Made by a program: the position numbers and the translations under genes | Part shown: piece by piece, positions 27,448 to 35,566 of the stretch | How the letters are laid out: each line of letters starts with the position of its first letter | Numbering within the stretch: position 1 is the first letter of the stretch | Notes under the pieces: generated by a model | What the model saw: only the letters and a program-made list of their open reading frames with translations | Told to the model about the DNA's origin: nothing | Database searches by the model: none | Origin: WHSW01 sp963705955 | GTDB lineage: Bacteria > Actinomycetota > Thermoleophilia > Solirubrobacterales > 70-9 | Assembly (NCBI GenBank): GCA_963705955.1 | Contig: CAVPLH010000006.1 | Location: 248,001 to 312,000 of the forward strand | Direction: 5' to 3' | DNA: 64,000 bases

Positions 27448-27909
27448 CTAGCGCGGCCTCGGCGTAGGCGCGAGCTCGACCCGAAGCTCGGCGCAGAGGC
27501 GGTCGACCGCACGCTCGACGGCGGGCGAGAGCCCGGCCCCGGCGTCGAACCGCTCGCCCTCGATCCCGTAGACGACCAACCGCTCGGGAAGGCGGCCGAG
27601 CGCGCGGCCAAGCTCGATCGCCTCGGCGAGACCGAGCGCGTGGGTCGAGTGAGCGAAGGTCCGCGCCGGGAGCGGCGCCGACACAGCGTCGAAGCGGTGC
27701 ACGGTCCCGGGCGGCGCCCCTGAACTGACCGCGTCGACGATCACCGCCGCCTCGGCTCCCTCCCAGGCGTCGACCAGCGCCACCGGCTCGCCCTCCTGCT
27801 CGCGGACCGTAACGGACTCGGGCGCTGCCGCGGCAAGCCGCCGCGCGAGCTCGACGCCCGCCGCGTCGTCATGGCGCCAGGGGTTCCCGATCCCGATGAC
27901 CAGCGTCAC
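27448..27909 (-). CDS. Hydrogenase maturation endopeptidase (HyaD/HybD family)
   Basis: About 153 residues from GTG 27909. It opens VTLVIGIGNPWRHDDAAGVE, the nickel-binding GNxxxxDD signature of hydrogenase maturation proteases, and has the second conserved segment FAHSTHALGLAEAIELGRAL with the ligand His. These enzymes clip the C-terminal peptide of the NiFe large subunit after nickel insertion. It overlaps the large-subunit stop by GTGA and is the last gene of the hydrogenase operon. The large subunit indeed carries a short tail after its final His, so a substrate is present. Confidence 0.9.
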   Translation of the reverse strand: MTLVIGIGNPWRHDDAAGVELARRLAAAAPESVTVREQEGEPVALVDAWEGAEAAVIVDAVSSGAPPGTVHRFDAVSAPLPARTFAHSTHALGLAEAIELGRALGRLPERLVVYGIEGERFDAGAGLSPAVERAVDRLCAELRVELAPTPRPR

Positions 27910-29205
27910 CGGCGGTCGACTTCGAGCGCCAGGAAGTGCGTCGAGCACGAGATGCAGGGGTCGTAATTGCGGATCGCCTGCTCGCACTCCCACCGCAGCT
28001 GGTCATCATCCAGGCCTACGCGAGGGCGCACGAACTCGAGCAGGTCCTGCTCGATTCGGCCCTGGTTCTGGGAGGTGGGCGGCACGATCCGCGCCTCGGC
28101 GATGGACCCGTCGGCCCCCAGCCGGTAGCGGTGCCAGAGCATGCCGCGCGGCGCCTCGCTCCACCCGCAGCCGGTCGCGGCGCGGACCTCGGGCTCCGAC
28201 GCCGGCGGATCGGGCGGCTGGTAGGAGCCGATCAGCCGCAGCGCCTCGTCGAGCGCGTAGAGGATCTCGACCGCTCGGACGATGATGCTCTTGAACGGGT
28301 TGCGTGCACACCTCGCCGAGTCCGGCCTCGGCGGCTGCCTCCCGTGCCAGCGGCGAAAGCCGGCCCGAGTTGAGCGAGTAACGCGCCATCGGCCCGAGAA
28401 AAAAGCTGCCGCCATCGCGCAGCCGCGAGTGAAGTGCGGTCGAGTGCTCGACCTGATACTCGACGAAGTGCTCCTCGTACTGGTCGGCGGCGAGGTCGAG
28501 TCCGCTCGAGGAGACGAGACGCCCATTCTCGATCGCGTAGCGATCCGGATCGCGCAGGGCGACGAACTCGTATTCCGATTCGAAGTCGGGGAACGGAAGT
28601 GCCGCCACCCAGCGCACCGAGTCGCGCATCAGCTCGCGGGCGCGCTCGAGCTGCGGCACGAGCGCCCCGAGTTCCGTCCGGGAGGGTGCCCTGTAGAAGC
28701 CGCCGACGCGGACGTTGACCGGGTGGATTGCGCGACCGCCGATCACCCGCAGCAGGTCGTTGCCGGCCTTCTTGATCGCGAGGCCGCCCTCGACCGCCTC
28801 GGGATGGTCAGCCGCCATCGCCCAGGCGCTCTGGTAGCCGAGGAAGTCGGGGGCATGGAGCATGAACACATGCAGCGCGTGGCTCTCGATCCACTCGCCG
28901 CAGTACATGAGCCGGCGCAGCGCCCCGATCTCCTCGCTGGGCTCGACGCCGAACGCCGTCTCGATCGCGTTGAAGGCACTCGTCTGGTAGGCGACCGGGC
29001 AGATGCCGCAGATCCGCGCCGTGATGTCGGGTGCCTCGGAGAACCTTCGCCCGCGCAGGAAAGCCTCGAAGAACCGCGGCGGCTCGTAGATGCGCAGTTT
29101 CACGTCCTCGACCGCGCCATCGCGGATCCGCACGTACATCGCGCCCTCGCCCTCGACCCGGGCCAGGGCGTCGGTCTTGATCGTCCGGGTTCGAGTCGTG
29201 CTCAT
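27906..29205 (-). CDS. Group 3b NiFe hydrogenase, large (catalytic) subunit, frameshifted
   Basis: About 432 residues from ATG 29205. The L1 nickel motif RICGICPVAYQTSAFNAIE holds Cys66 and Cys69. The PVAYQTSA wording in place of the usual His form is characteristic of group 3b. The L2 motif NYDPCISCSTHFLALEVDRR is at the C-terminus, with nine residues after His to be removed by the protease. One frame change near 28305 (GLGEVC to NPFKSIIVRAVEIL) interrupts it; both halves are well conserved. The enzyme couples H2 and NADP(H), and homologues can also reduce sulfur. The start forms an ATGA overlap with the small-subunit stop. Confidence 0.88.
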
Positions 29206-30035
29206 CGGCCCGCCTCCGGATCCGAGCCGGCGGGCCCGATACGCGGCCCGGGTGGAGCTCCGAGCGCCTCGCTCTCGGACTGAAACGGTTCCCGGGCGGT
29301 GTGGAAGGTGCGGTAGAGACGCACGATGTCGACCTCCTCCACGCCGAGCTCGCGCCCGAACCAGCCGCTCAGCGAGGGAGCGTTCGGTGACTCCATCGGT
29401 CCGAAACAGCCGTAGCAGCCGCGGTCGTAGCTCGGACACAGCGCGCCGCAGCCGGCGTGGGTGACCGGACCCAGACAGGGCGTGCCGTGGGCGACCATCA
29501 CGCAGACGTTGCCCGCCCGCTTGCACTCGACGCAGACGCTGTGCGAGGCGATCTGCGGCCGACGTTCGTTGAGGAAGGCGCTGATCACCTCGAACAGCTG
29601 GTGCCGGTCGACAGGGCAGCCCTGGAGCTCGAAGTCGACGTGAACGTTGGCGGAGATCGGGCTCGAGGTCTCGAGCGTCGCGATGTACTCCGGGCTCGCG
29701 TAGACGAGCGACGTGAACTCCTCGACATCGGCGAAGTTGCGCAGTGCCTGCACGCCGCCCGACGTCGCGCAGGCGCCGATCGTCACCAGGCGCCGCGACC
29801 GGGCGCGGATCTCGCGGATCCGCTCGACCTCGCGCGGGGTCGAGACCGAGCCCTCGACCAGGGAGAGGTCGTAGGGGCCCTCCAAGGTGCCCCGCGTCGC
29901 CTCGAGGAAGTACGCGACCTCGATCGATTCGGGCAGCGCGACGAGTTCGCGCTCGAAGTCGAGCAGGCTGAGCTGACAGCCATCGCACGAGGTGAACTTC
30001 CAGACCGCCAGCTTGGGCTTTGTCTGCGGGCTCAC
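29202..30035 (-). CDS. Group 3b NiFe hydrogenase, small subunit
   Basis: 277 residues from GTG 30035, intact. The proximal cluster begins at WKFTSCDGCQLSLLDFE (Cys17, Cys20) and continues with TIGACATSGGVQ and LQGCPVDRHQL. The C-terminal half contains a Cys-rich region (CVECKRAGNVCVM, GPCLGPV-like GTPCLGPVTHAGCGALCPS, GCYGCFGP) that ligates the further 4Fe-4S clusters. No Tat signal is present, which fits a soluble cytoplasmic enzyme. It carries electrons between the nickel site and the diaphorase subunits encoded just upstream. GTGA overlap with the diaphorase stop fixes the start. Confidence 0.92.
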   Translation of the reverse strand: MSPQTKPKLAVWKFTSCDGCQLSLLDFERELVALPESIEVAYFLEATRGTLEGPYDLSLVEGSVSTPREVERIREIRARSRRLVTIGACATSGGVQALRNFADVEEFTSLVYASPEYIATLETSSPISANVHVDFELQGCPVDRHQLFEVISAFLNERRPQIASHSVCVECKRAGNVCVMVAHGTPCLGPVTHAGCGALCPSYDRGCYGCFGPMESPNAPSLSGWFGRELGVEEVDIVRLYRTFHTAREPFQSESEALGAPPGPRIGPAGSDPEAGR

Positions 30036-30856
30036 AGCTCCCTCACCCTGAGGAGCGTCTCGACCCGGTCGAGCGCGAACACCGCCCCGTCCTTGCAGAT
30101 GAACCGCTCTGCCAAGCTGGCAACGTCCGCAGAGGCCGACCGCGCACTTCATGTTCCGTTCCAGGGAGACGTGGATCCGTCCCGCCTCGAGGCCGTGCTC
30201 TCGCAGCGCCGAGCCGACGAACCGCATCATCACCTCCGGCCCGCAGACCATCGCGGTGGCTCCCTCCGCGTCGATGTCCACGATCGGGATCAGGGTCGTG
30301 ACCAGGCCGACCCGCCCGTCCCAGGTCGGCGGCGCACTGTCCACCGTCACCTCAACGTGCACCCCGGCCGCCCGCCAACGCTCGATGTCCCGCTCGAAGA
30401 GGATCTCCGCCGGCGAGCGTGCGCCGTAGAGCAGCGCCACCGCGCGGTAGCGGTCGCGCCTGGCGACCAGGCGCTCGACCGCCGGGCCGCAGGGGCGCCA
30501 GCCCGATCCCTCCGGCAACGACGATCACGTCGCCGCCCTCGGCGTCATCCAGCGGCCAGCGGCTGCCGTACGGTCCCCTGGCGCCGAGCTGGTCCCCCGG
30601 CTCGCAGCGGCAGATCGCCGAGCTCACCGCGCCGACCGCACGCACGGTGTGGACGAGGCGGCCGTCGACCGTTCCGCTGACCGAGATCGGCACCTCACCG
30701 GTCCCGAACGCGTACAGCATCGCGAACTGGCCCGGCGCGAACTCGCCCAGCCGATCGCCGTTCGGCCGGCTCGAGCTCGAGCGTCCAGGTGTCGTCGAGC
30801 TCGCGGCGCTTGCTGACGACGCGGTGCGCGAGCGGCAGCCTCGGATCGGCGCTCAC
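30032..30856 (-). CDS. Group 3b hydrogenase diaphorase (FAD/NAD(P)-binding gamma) subunit, frameshifted
   Basis: About 275 residues over several frames. It begins SADPRLPLAHRVVSKRRELD, then the FAD region GQFAMLYAFGTGEVPISVSG and RGPYGSRWPLDDAEGGDVIV, the NAD(P) loop VVAGGIGLAPLRP, and YGARSPAEILFERDIERW. It ends in a 2Fe-2S site (NMKCAVGLCGRCQL) followed, after another frame change, by ERFICKDGAVFALDRVETLL. Breaks lie near 30765, 30500 and 30115. It moves electrons between NAD(P)H and the hydrogenase. GTG 30856 overlaps the preceding stop as GTGA. Confidence 0.82.
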
Positions 30857-31323
30857 GTCGGTGACGCGACGGCCCCGTAGACGTCCAGCATCCGGACGCG
30901 GGTCGCCTGCAGCCGCTCGACGATCACCGGCACGAATCGCTTCATGAGCTCGTAGCCGAGCACACCGTCCTGGTCGCACTTGCCGCGCAAGCAGAGCGCG
31001 TCAAAGGTGATCGCATGGGTGGTCGCCATCGCTCGCACGTCGAACGAGGAGCGGTAGGGCGGCACCAGCCATGACCAGCCGAGTAGGTCGCCGTCGTCCA
31101 CGGTTTCGACGATCAGCGCGCCACGCTCCGGGACGAAGGTCTCGATCGCGACGCGCCCGATGCGAATCACGTAGAAGCGGCTCGCCGGATCGCCCTCGCG
31201 CAGCAGGAAATCGCCCGGCGCGAAGACCTTGTTGGAGGCACAGCCGGCGATCAGCTCGAGGTGGTCGCGGCGCATGCCGGCGAACGCGGGCGCCTCGGCG
31301 AGCAAAGCGTCAATCGTTCGCAT
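30853..31323 (-). CDS. Crp-like cyclic-nucleotide-binding domain protein inside the hydrogenase operon
   Basis: 156 residues from ATG 31323. It consists essentially of one cNMP-binding beta-roll: FAPGDFLLREGDPASRFYVI, then GRVAIETFVPERGALIVETV, GDLLGWSWLVPPYRSSFDVR and a short C-terminal helix. No helix-turn-helix is present, so it is not a classic Crp regulator. The canonical phosphate-binding cassette (GExxxxxxxxRxA) is replaced by GDLLGWSWLVPPYRSS, so nucleotide binding is uncertain. It overlaps both neighbours and must be made with the enzyme; an accessory or allosteric subunit role is inferred. Confidence 0.85.
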   Translation of the reverse strand: MRTIDALLAEAPAFAGMRRDHLELIAGCASNKVFAPGDFLLREGDPASRFYVIRIGRVAIETFVPERGALIVETVDDGDLLGWSWLVPPYRSSFDVRAMATTHAITFDALCLRGKCDQDGVLGYELMKRFVPVIVERLQATRVRMLDVYGAVASPT

Positions 31324-32473
31324 CGGTTCCCCTCTCGGCGCCGAGGTCGGAGGCACGGATCGCGGCGGCCTCCTCGGTGATGTCGATCGCCACGGGGCAC
31401 CAGGTGATGCAGCGCCCGCAGCCGACGCACCCCGAGGTCCCGAACTGATCGATCCAGGTGGCGAGCTTGTGGGTCATCCATTGCCGGTAGCGGGACCTCG
31501 GCGAGTTGCGAACGCTGCCGCCGTGGACGTAGGAGTGATCGAGGCTGAAGCAGGAGTCGAGCTGACGAATCCGCGACGCCTCGGTCCCCTGCAGGTCGCT
31601 TGCCTCCTCCACGGTGCTGCAGAAGCAGGTCGGACAGACCAGGGTGCAGTTGCCGCAGGTCAGGCAGCGATCCGCGACCTCGTCCCAGCGCGGGTGCTCG
31701 AGGTTGCGGTAGAGCAGCTCCTTGATCCCATCGGTCTCCAGCTCGCGACCCATCTGGGCGGCGCAGCGCTCGGAGACCTGGTCGGCCGCTGTGGCGTCGG
31801 TCTCGCTCGCCGGCCGGGCGGCGATCGCGTCGAGGACCTCGGCGCCGCGATCGCTGCCGACCTCGACCGCGAAGCGGTGCTCGCCGTCGAGCAGTTCCGT
31901 GAGCGCGAGGTCGAAGCCCCGCTCGGCGCGCGGGCCGGTGTTCATCGAGACGCAGAAACAGGTTCCGCCCGCCTCGCTGCAGTTGACGACGACGATGAAC
32001 GCGTCTCGACGGCGCGCCTGGTAGTCGGCGTCGCGGTACGCGTCGTGGTCAAAGACGCGGTCCTGGATCGCGACCGCGGCCAGATCGCATGAGCGCACGC
32101 CGATGAACGCGTAGCTCGAGGCGGGCTGCGGCTCCGCCTCGAAGCTCAACCCGCCCTGGTCGTCGCGCCGCGATTTCCAGAGGGTCAGAGTCGCCGGAAA
32201 GAGGTGGCTCTTCCACGAGTTCGGACCGACGTTGAATCCGAACAGGGCTTCGTCGTCGCGGCGGCGCAACCGGTACCGGCCACCGTCCTGCTCGTCGGTC
32301 CAGCCGCCGGGAAGGTCGTCGACCGAGCCGATCTCGGCGTAGACGATCGCCCGGTCTCGGACGGTGGGGCCGATAACGGTGTGGCCCCGACGCGCGAGCT
32401 CGGCGATCAGCCCGTCGAGCGCGGAAGGTGTGATCACCCTGTCGATCCGGTGCCCGTTATCGCTCACGTCCAT
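31310..32473 (-). CDS. Group 3b hydrogenase 4Fe-4S beta subunit (HydB/HyhB-like)
   Basis: 387 residues, intact. A unique N-terminal region (WKSHLFPATLTLW, FIGVRSCDLAAVAIQDRVF) is typical of sulfhydrogenase beta subunits. Two C-terminal 4Fe-4S ferredoxin motifs follow: CLTCGNCTLVCPTCFCS and CVGCGRCITWCPVAIDI. It links the diaphorase to the hydrogenase module. It is the first gene of the operon beta - cNMP protein - gamma - small - large - protease, with all junctions overlapping by 4-14 bases. Its promoter should lie in 32474-32544, where I see no clear box. Confidence 0.92.
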   Translation of the reverse strand: MDVSDNGHRIDRVITPSALDGLIAELARRGHTVIGPTVRDRAIVYAEIGSVDDLPGGWTDEQDGGRYRLRRRDDEALFGFNVGPNSWKSHLFPATLTLWKSRRDDQGGLSFEAEPQPASSYAFIGVRSCDLAAVAIQDRVFDHDAYRDADYQARRRDAFIVVVNCSEAGGTCFCVSMNTGPRAERGFDLALTELLDGEHRFAVEVGSDRGAEVLDAIAARPASETDATAADQVSERCAAQMGRELETDGIKELLYRNLEHPRWDEVADRCLTCGNCTLVCPTCFCSTVEEASDLQGTEASRIRQLDSCFSLDHSYVHGGSVRNSPRSRYRQWMTHKLATWIDQFGTSGCVGCGRCITWCPVAIDITEEAAAIRASDLGAERGTDAND

Positions 32474-32544
32474 GCGCCACCACAGATCCCATCACAGCCT
32501 GGGCCGGAACGCAGTGCGCGCTCCATCGTCCTTCCGGCCCCAGC

Positions 32545-32688
32545 CTAGGTCGTCGTCCCGGATTTGACCACACGCGGCTCGACGGATGTTGGACGGCACT
32601 CCGCATCGAAAGCCTGGGTCAACTGCCAAGCGTCTTCCATTTCTCCTGCCACGCGTCTCCCACGTCGCGCGCCGACGAGTTCCGACAT
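32545..32688 (-). CDS. Possible 47-residue protein with a strong ribosome site
   Basis: ATG 32688 is preceded by GGGAGG with six bases between, one of the better ribosome sites in the window. The product MSELVGARRGRRVAGEMEDA... has a basic first third and ends in a Lys/Thr-rich tail (VKSGTTT). It contains one Cys. It belongs to no family I recognise. Its middle, EMEDAWQLT, is encoded by a segment repeated near 38.7 kb. It sits alone between the hydrogenase operon and the multicopper oxidase, same strand as both. Confidence 0.4.
   Translation of the reverse strand: MSELVGARRGRRVAGEMEDAWQLTQAFDAECRPTSVEPRVVKSGTTT
32616..32643. repeat. Copy 1 of a dispersed 28-bp repeat
   Basis: Matches 38696-38723 at 25 of 28 bases, in the same orientation. 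Read on the minus strand it contains GAAATGGAAGAC followed by TTGGCAGT and GACCCA. It lies within the small open frame 32545-32688. No target duplications or longer flanking similarity were seen. Confidence 0.5.
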
Positions 32689-32777
32689 CTGGTGCCTCCC
32701 AAAGTCCGGCGGCAACGAGAAGAGTCGAGTAGGCCGCGGTCTTTCACTCGGTACTCGCCACGTACCGCTCCGGGGGG

Positions 32778-34943
32778 TTAAGGGCCGATGCGGTAGGGCC
32801 GCATCATCTCGTTGTCCTCGTGCTCGAGGATGTGGCAGTGCCAGACGAACAGCCCGGGGTGGTCGAAGTGTGCCTTCACGCGCGTGATCTCGTTCGGGTA
32901 GGCGATCACCGTGTCCTTGCGATCTGCCTCCCAGGGCTCCGGGGGCCGCGGCGGGCCGCCGCCGATCGGCTCGCGGTCGACGACCTCGAAGGTGATCTCG
33001 TGGATGTGGATCGGGTGGGCGTCGGCGGTGAAGTTGTAGATCTCCCAGACCTCGATCGCTCCCAGCGCCGGGTTCTCCGTGAGCGGCTCGTCCCAGCCGA
33101 GCGGGTTGCCGGTGCCATCGGGGTTGAGGGTTCCCAGGTCGGCCTCGACCGGTCCGAACGGCTCGTCGCTCTCGCAGTCGAGGACGACGTTGCCGTTCTC
33201 GTCGGTGCTCACGAACACCGTCGCCGACTCCTGCTCGTTGAGCGACACCTGGCGCGTGTTGGTGGCGGCGCCGAGCGGCGCGAGCGCCGGAAGCACGAGC
33301 TCGTTCGGCGGCGTGCTGGGGTCGGCTCCCGTGGCGGCGACGACGCGAAAGCGCATCACCTGCCCGGTCGTCTCGGGGTCGGCCGGCTCGAAGTCGACGC
33401 CCGGGCACGCCGCCGCCGAACGGCTCGTCGGGAGCGAGGTTCAGCAGGATGATCTCGCGTTCCGATCGGGACGTCGGTGAAGTCGACGATCACGTCGGCG
33501 CGCTCCGCCGGGCCGAGCAGCACCTGCGGCAGCTCGACCGGCGCCGGCAGGAAGCCGCCCTCGTTGCCGATCTGCCAGAACGGCAGGCCGTTGTCCATCC
33601 GCAGGATCAGGAAGCGAGAGTTGCAGCCGTTCAGAAGGCGGAAGCGGTAGCGCCGCCGCTGGACCTCGAGCTCTGGCCAGGTGGCGCCGTTGACGACGAT
33701 CGTGTTGCCGAAGAACTCGGGGTTCCAGATCGGCGCGACGTCGCTCGGCCCGTCGCAGGCCGGGTCGGGCATGAACGGGATCTGCAGCTGGGACGGGTCG
33801 AGGCCCTCGAAGTAGGCGCGGTTGTCGGGATAGAACAGCGAGCCGTCGCCGTTGAAGGAGCGGTCCTGGATTGCGATCGGGATCTCGAAGTAGTCGAGGC
33901 CCGGCGGGTCGCCGAGCGCCGGCGCCGGGCCGGGGAGCGTCCCACCGACCGCGTCGCCCGGTCCGCCGCGCATCAGGTAGAAGCCGGCCGGCCCGGCGTA
34001 GACGTTGGCGCGCGTCATCCCGAGCGTGTGGTCGTGGTACCACATCGTCGTCGCGCGCTGGTCGTTCTCGTATTGGAAGACCGCGCTGCCGGGCGTCCAC
34101 GCCTGACGAAGCTTGGCCTGGGCCTGGGCCTGGAACGTGCGATAGAAGCGAGCCCGTCCTGGCGTACCCCGCCGGGATATTGCGCGCATGAGGCAGGTAC
34201 CAGGCCTCGGGGTAGCCGTCGCTCTCCTCCGTGCTGTGGCCGCCGTGCAGGTGGGTGACGATCGGCACCGGCCCTCGGTAGGGGTCCTGGTCGCTGCCGT
34301 GCCCGTCGCGGCCCTGCGCGCCACCGGGCGGGTTGGCCCAGTGAAGCGTCTGGTCGACCGGCAGCAGGTGAGGCCGGAAGTCGCCGTTCGGCTTGACGAG
34401 GTCGTTGATCCACTTGACGCGCACCGGCCGCCCCCACGCGGCCTCGATCGTGAACGCCGGGTAGTTGAACGTCTCGGGGTGGTTGACCGACCCGTAGCTC
34501 CAGACCGTCGTCGGGTCCAGCCCCATGCTTGCCGGCAGGATGTGCTGGGAGAACTCGCGCACCGCGATCTCGTAGTAGTCGATGCCGACGCGCGGCTTGC
34601 CGGGAAGGCTTTGGCTGCGCGGCATCGCCGGCGGGATCACCAGCGGCGTGACGTACTTCGGGATCGAGAGCGGGTCGAGCACGCTCGCCGCAATCGGAAT
34701 CGGCTGCGCCACTGCCCGACCGTCAGCGAAGCGCCACAGCAGCAGGCCCGCACTCGCGCCCATCCCGTATTGCACGAACCGGCGCCGGGTGATCCCCGCT
34801 CCGGCGACGGAACCGGGGCTGTTCGCGTTGTCCGTGTGATGTGCACCGTTGCGACCCCCTTTGACTCCTCTCGCTCCTCCGCGGCGGAGTCGACCGTGAA
34901 ACGCGGTGCTGGCAACCCTAATGCCCACTGAAGGCTTGGGCAA
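32778..34943 (-). CDS. Tat-exported multicopper oxidase (CotA/bilirubin-oxidase-like), frameshifted
   Basis: About 700 residues over three frames. The twin-arginine signal is TRRRFVQYGMGASAGLLLW. All four copper motifs are present: THLHGGH, WYHDHTLGMTRANVYAG, ADAHPIHIHEITFEV and the type-1 site WHCHILEHEDNEMMRPY. Such enzymes oxidise phenols, Mn(II), Cu(I) or bilirubin with O2 outside the membrane. Breaks lie near 34155 (GYARTG to RARFYRTFQ) and near 33440. ATG 34943 is the upstream limit. A purine-rich ribosome-like site near 34880 suggests a later start, but no in-frame start codon follows it, so the N-terminus is uncertain. Confidence 0.85.
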
Positions 34944-35005
34944 GTCGCTCCGATCGGACCCGGGAGTCCCGACAGCGGCCCCTCGTGCCGCTGGCGACTC
35001 GTCGT

Positions 35006-35125
35006 TCAGCCGGAACGCTTGGCCCTCGCTGGGGGCTTCTCCTTCGGCTGTGGTGGCGGGGGCCTCATCCCGCGATGTGATGCATCTCGCAGCGAGTCCA
35101 GGTACCGCGTGACGGTATCGAGCAT
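35006..35125 (-). CDS. Possible 39-residue protein
   Basis: ATG 35125 follows a GGGG-containing site (AAGGGGCGGACGC). The product starts with an amphipathic helix (MLDTVTRYLDSLRDASHRG) and ends in a proline- and lysine-rich tail (PPPPQPKEKPPARAKRSG). It occupies the otherwise empty 347-base stretch between the multicopper oxidase and the DUF5661 gene. No family was recognised; evidence is reading-frame quality only. Confidence 0.35.
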   Translation of the reverse strand: MLDTVTRYLDSLRDASHRGMRPPPPQPKEKPPARAKRSG

Positions 35126-35290
35126 GCGTCCGCCCCTTCGGATTCGCAAGGGCATGACGATCACCCTACTTGGCCTCAGTATCCGACCGGCACCGCCTCG
35201 CGACTGTCACCCAGTCCAGCGACTCTCACGTCCGACGCCCGGATGATCGATGCTACGAATTCAGTTGAGTCCCCGACGAAAGGGTTCGGC

Positions 35291-35566
35291 ATGAGCGAAC
35301 GGCGACGCACGACGAGCGAGGAGGCAAGGCGGATCGGCGATGAGATCGGGGTCGACTGGGAGCGCTTCGACATCGAGCAGTTCCGCGCCGGGATCGACGT
35401 CGAGTACGAGCACGGGAGCCACGACCCGCAGACCGACGTGACCGCAGACGATCCGAGCGTCACCGGAAAGATCGCGCTTGCACACATGAAGGAGTTCCCC
35501 GACTACTACGCGCGGCTGAAGCGGATGGAGGAGGAGGCGGAGCGCGATTGGGCGAAGCGCGACTGA
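35291..35566 (+). CDS. DUF5661-family small protein
   Basis: 91 residues from ATG 35291, giving MSERRRTTSEEARRIGDEIG. The conserved body (VDWERFDIEQFRAGIDVEYE, HGSHDPQTDVTADD, KIALAHMKEFPDYYARLKRM) is the DUF5661 pattern, a small helical protein of unknown role. An in-frame ATG at 35243 would add 16 residues of poor quality. The last 19 bases overlap the start of the acetyltransferase/acyl-CoA synthetase gene, so the two are coupled. Confidence 0.8.
   Translation: MSERRRTTSEEARRIGDEIGVDWERFDIEQFRAGIDVEYEHGSHDPQTDVTADDPSVTGKIALAHMKEFPDYYARLKRMEEEAERDWAKRD

Noticed and set aside
27906..32473. Group 1 respiratory or group 3d NAD-linked hydrogenase
   Set aside because: There is no Tat signal on the small subunit and no cytochrome b gene, which excludes group 1. 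The beta/gamma subunits and the PVAYQ form of L1 match 3b rather than the HoxFU type of 3d.
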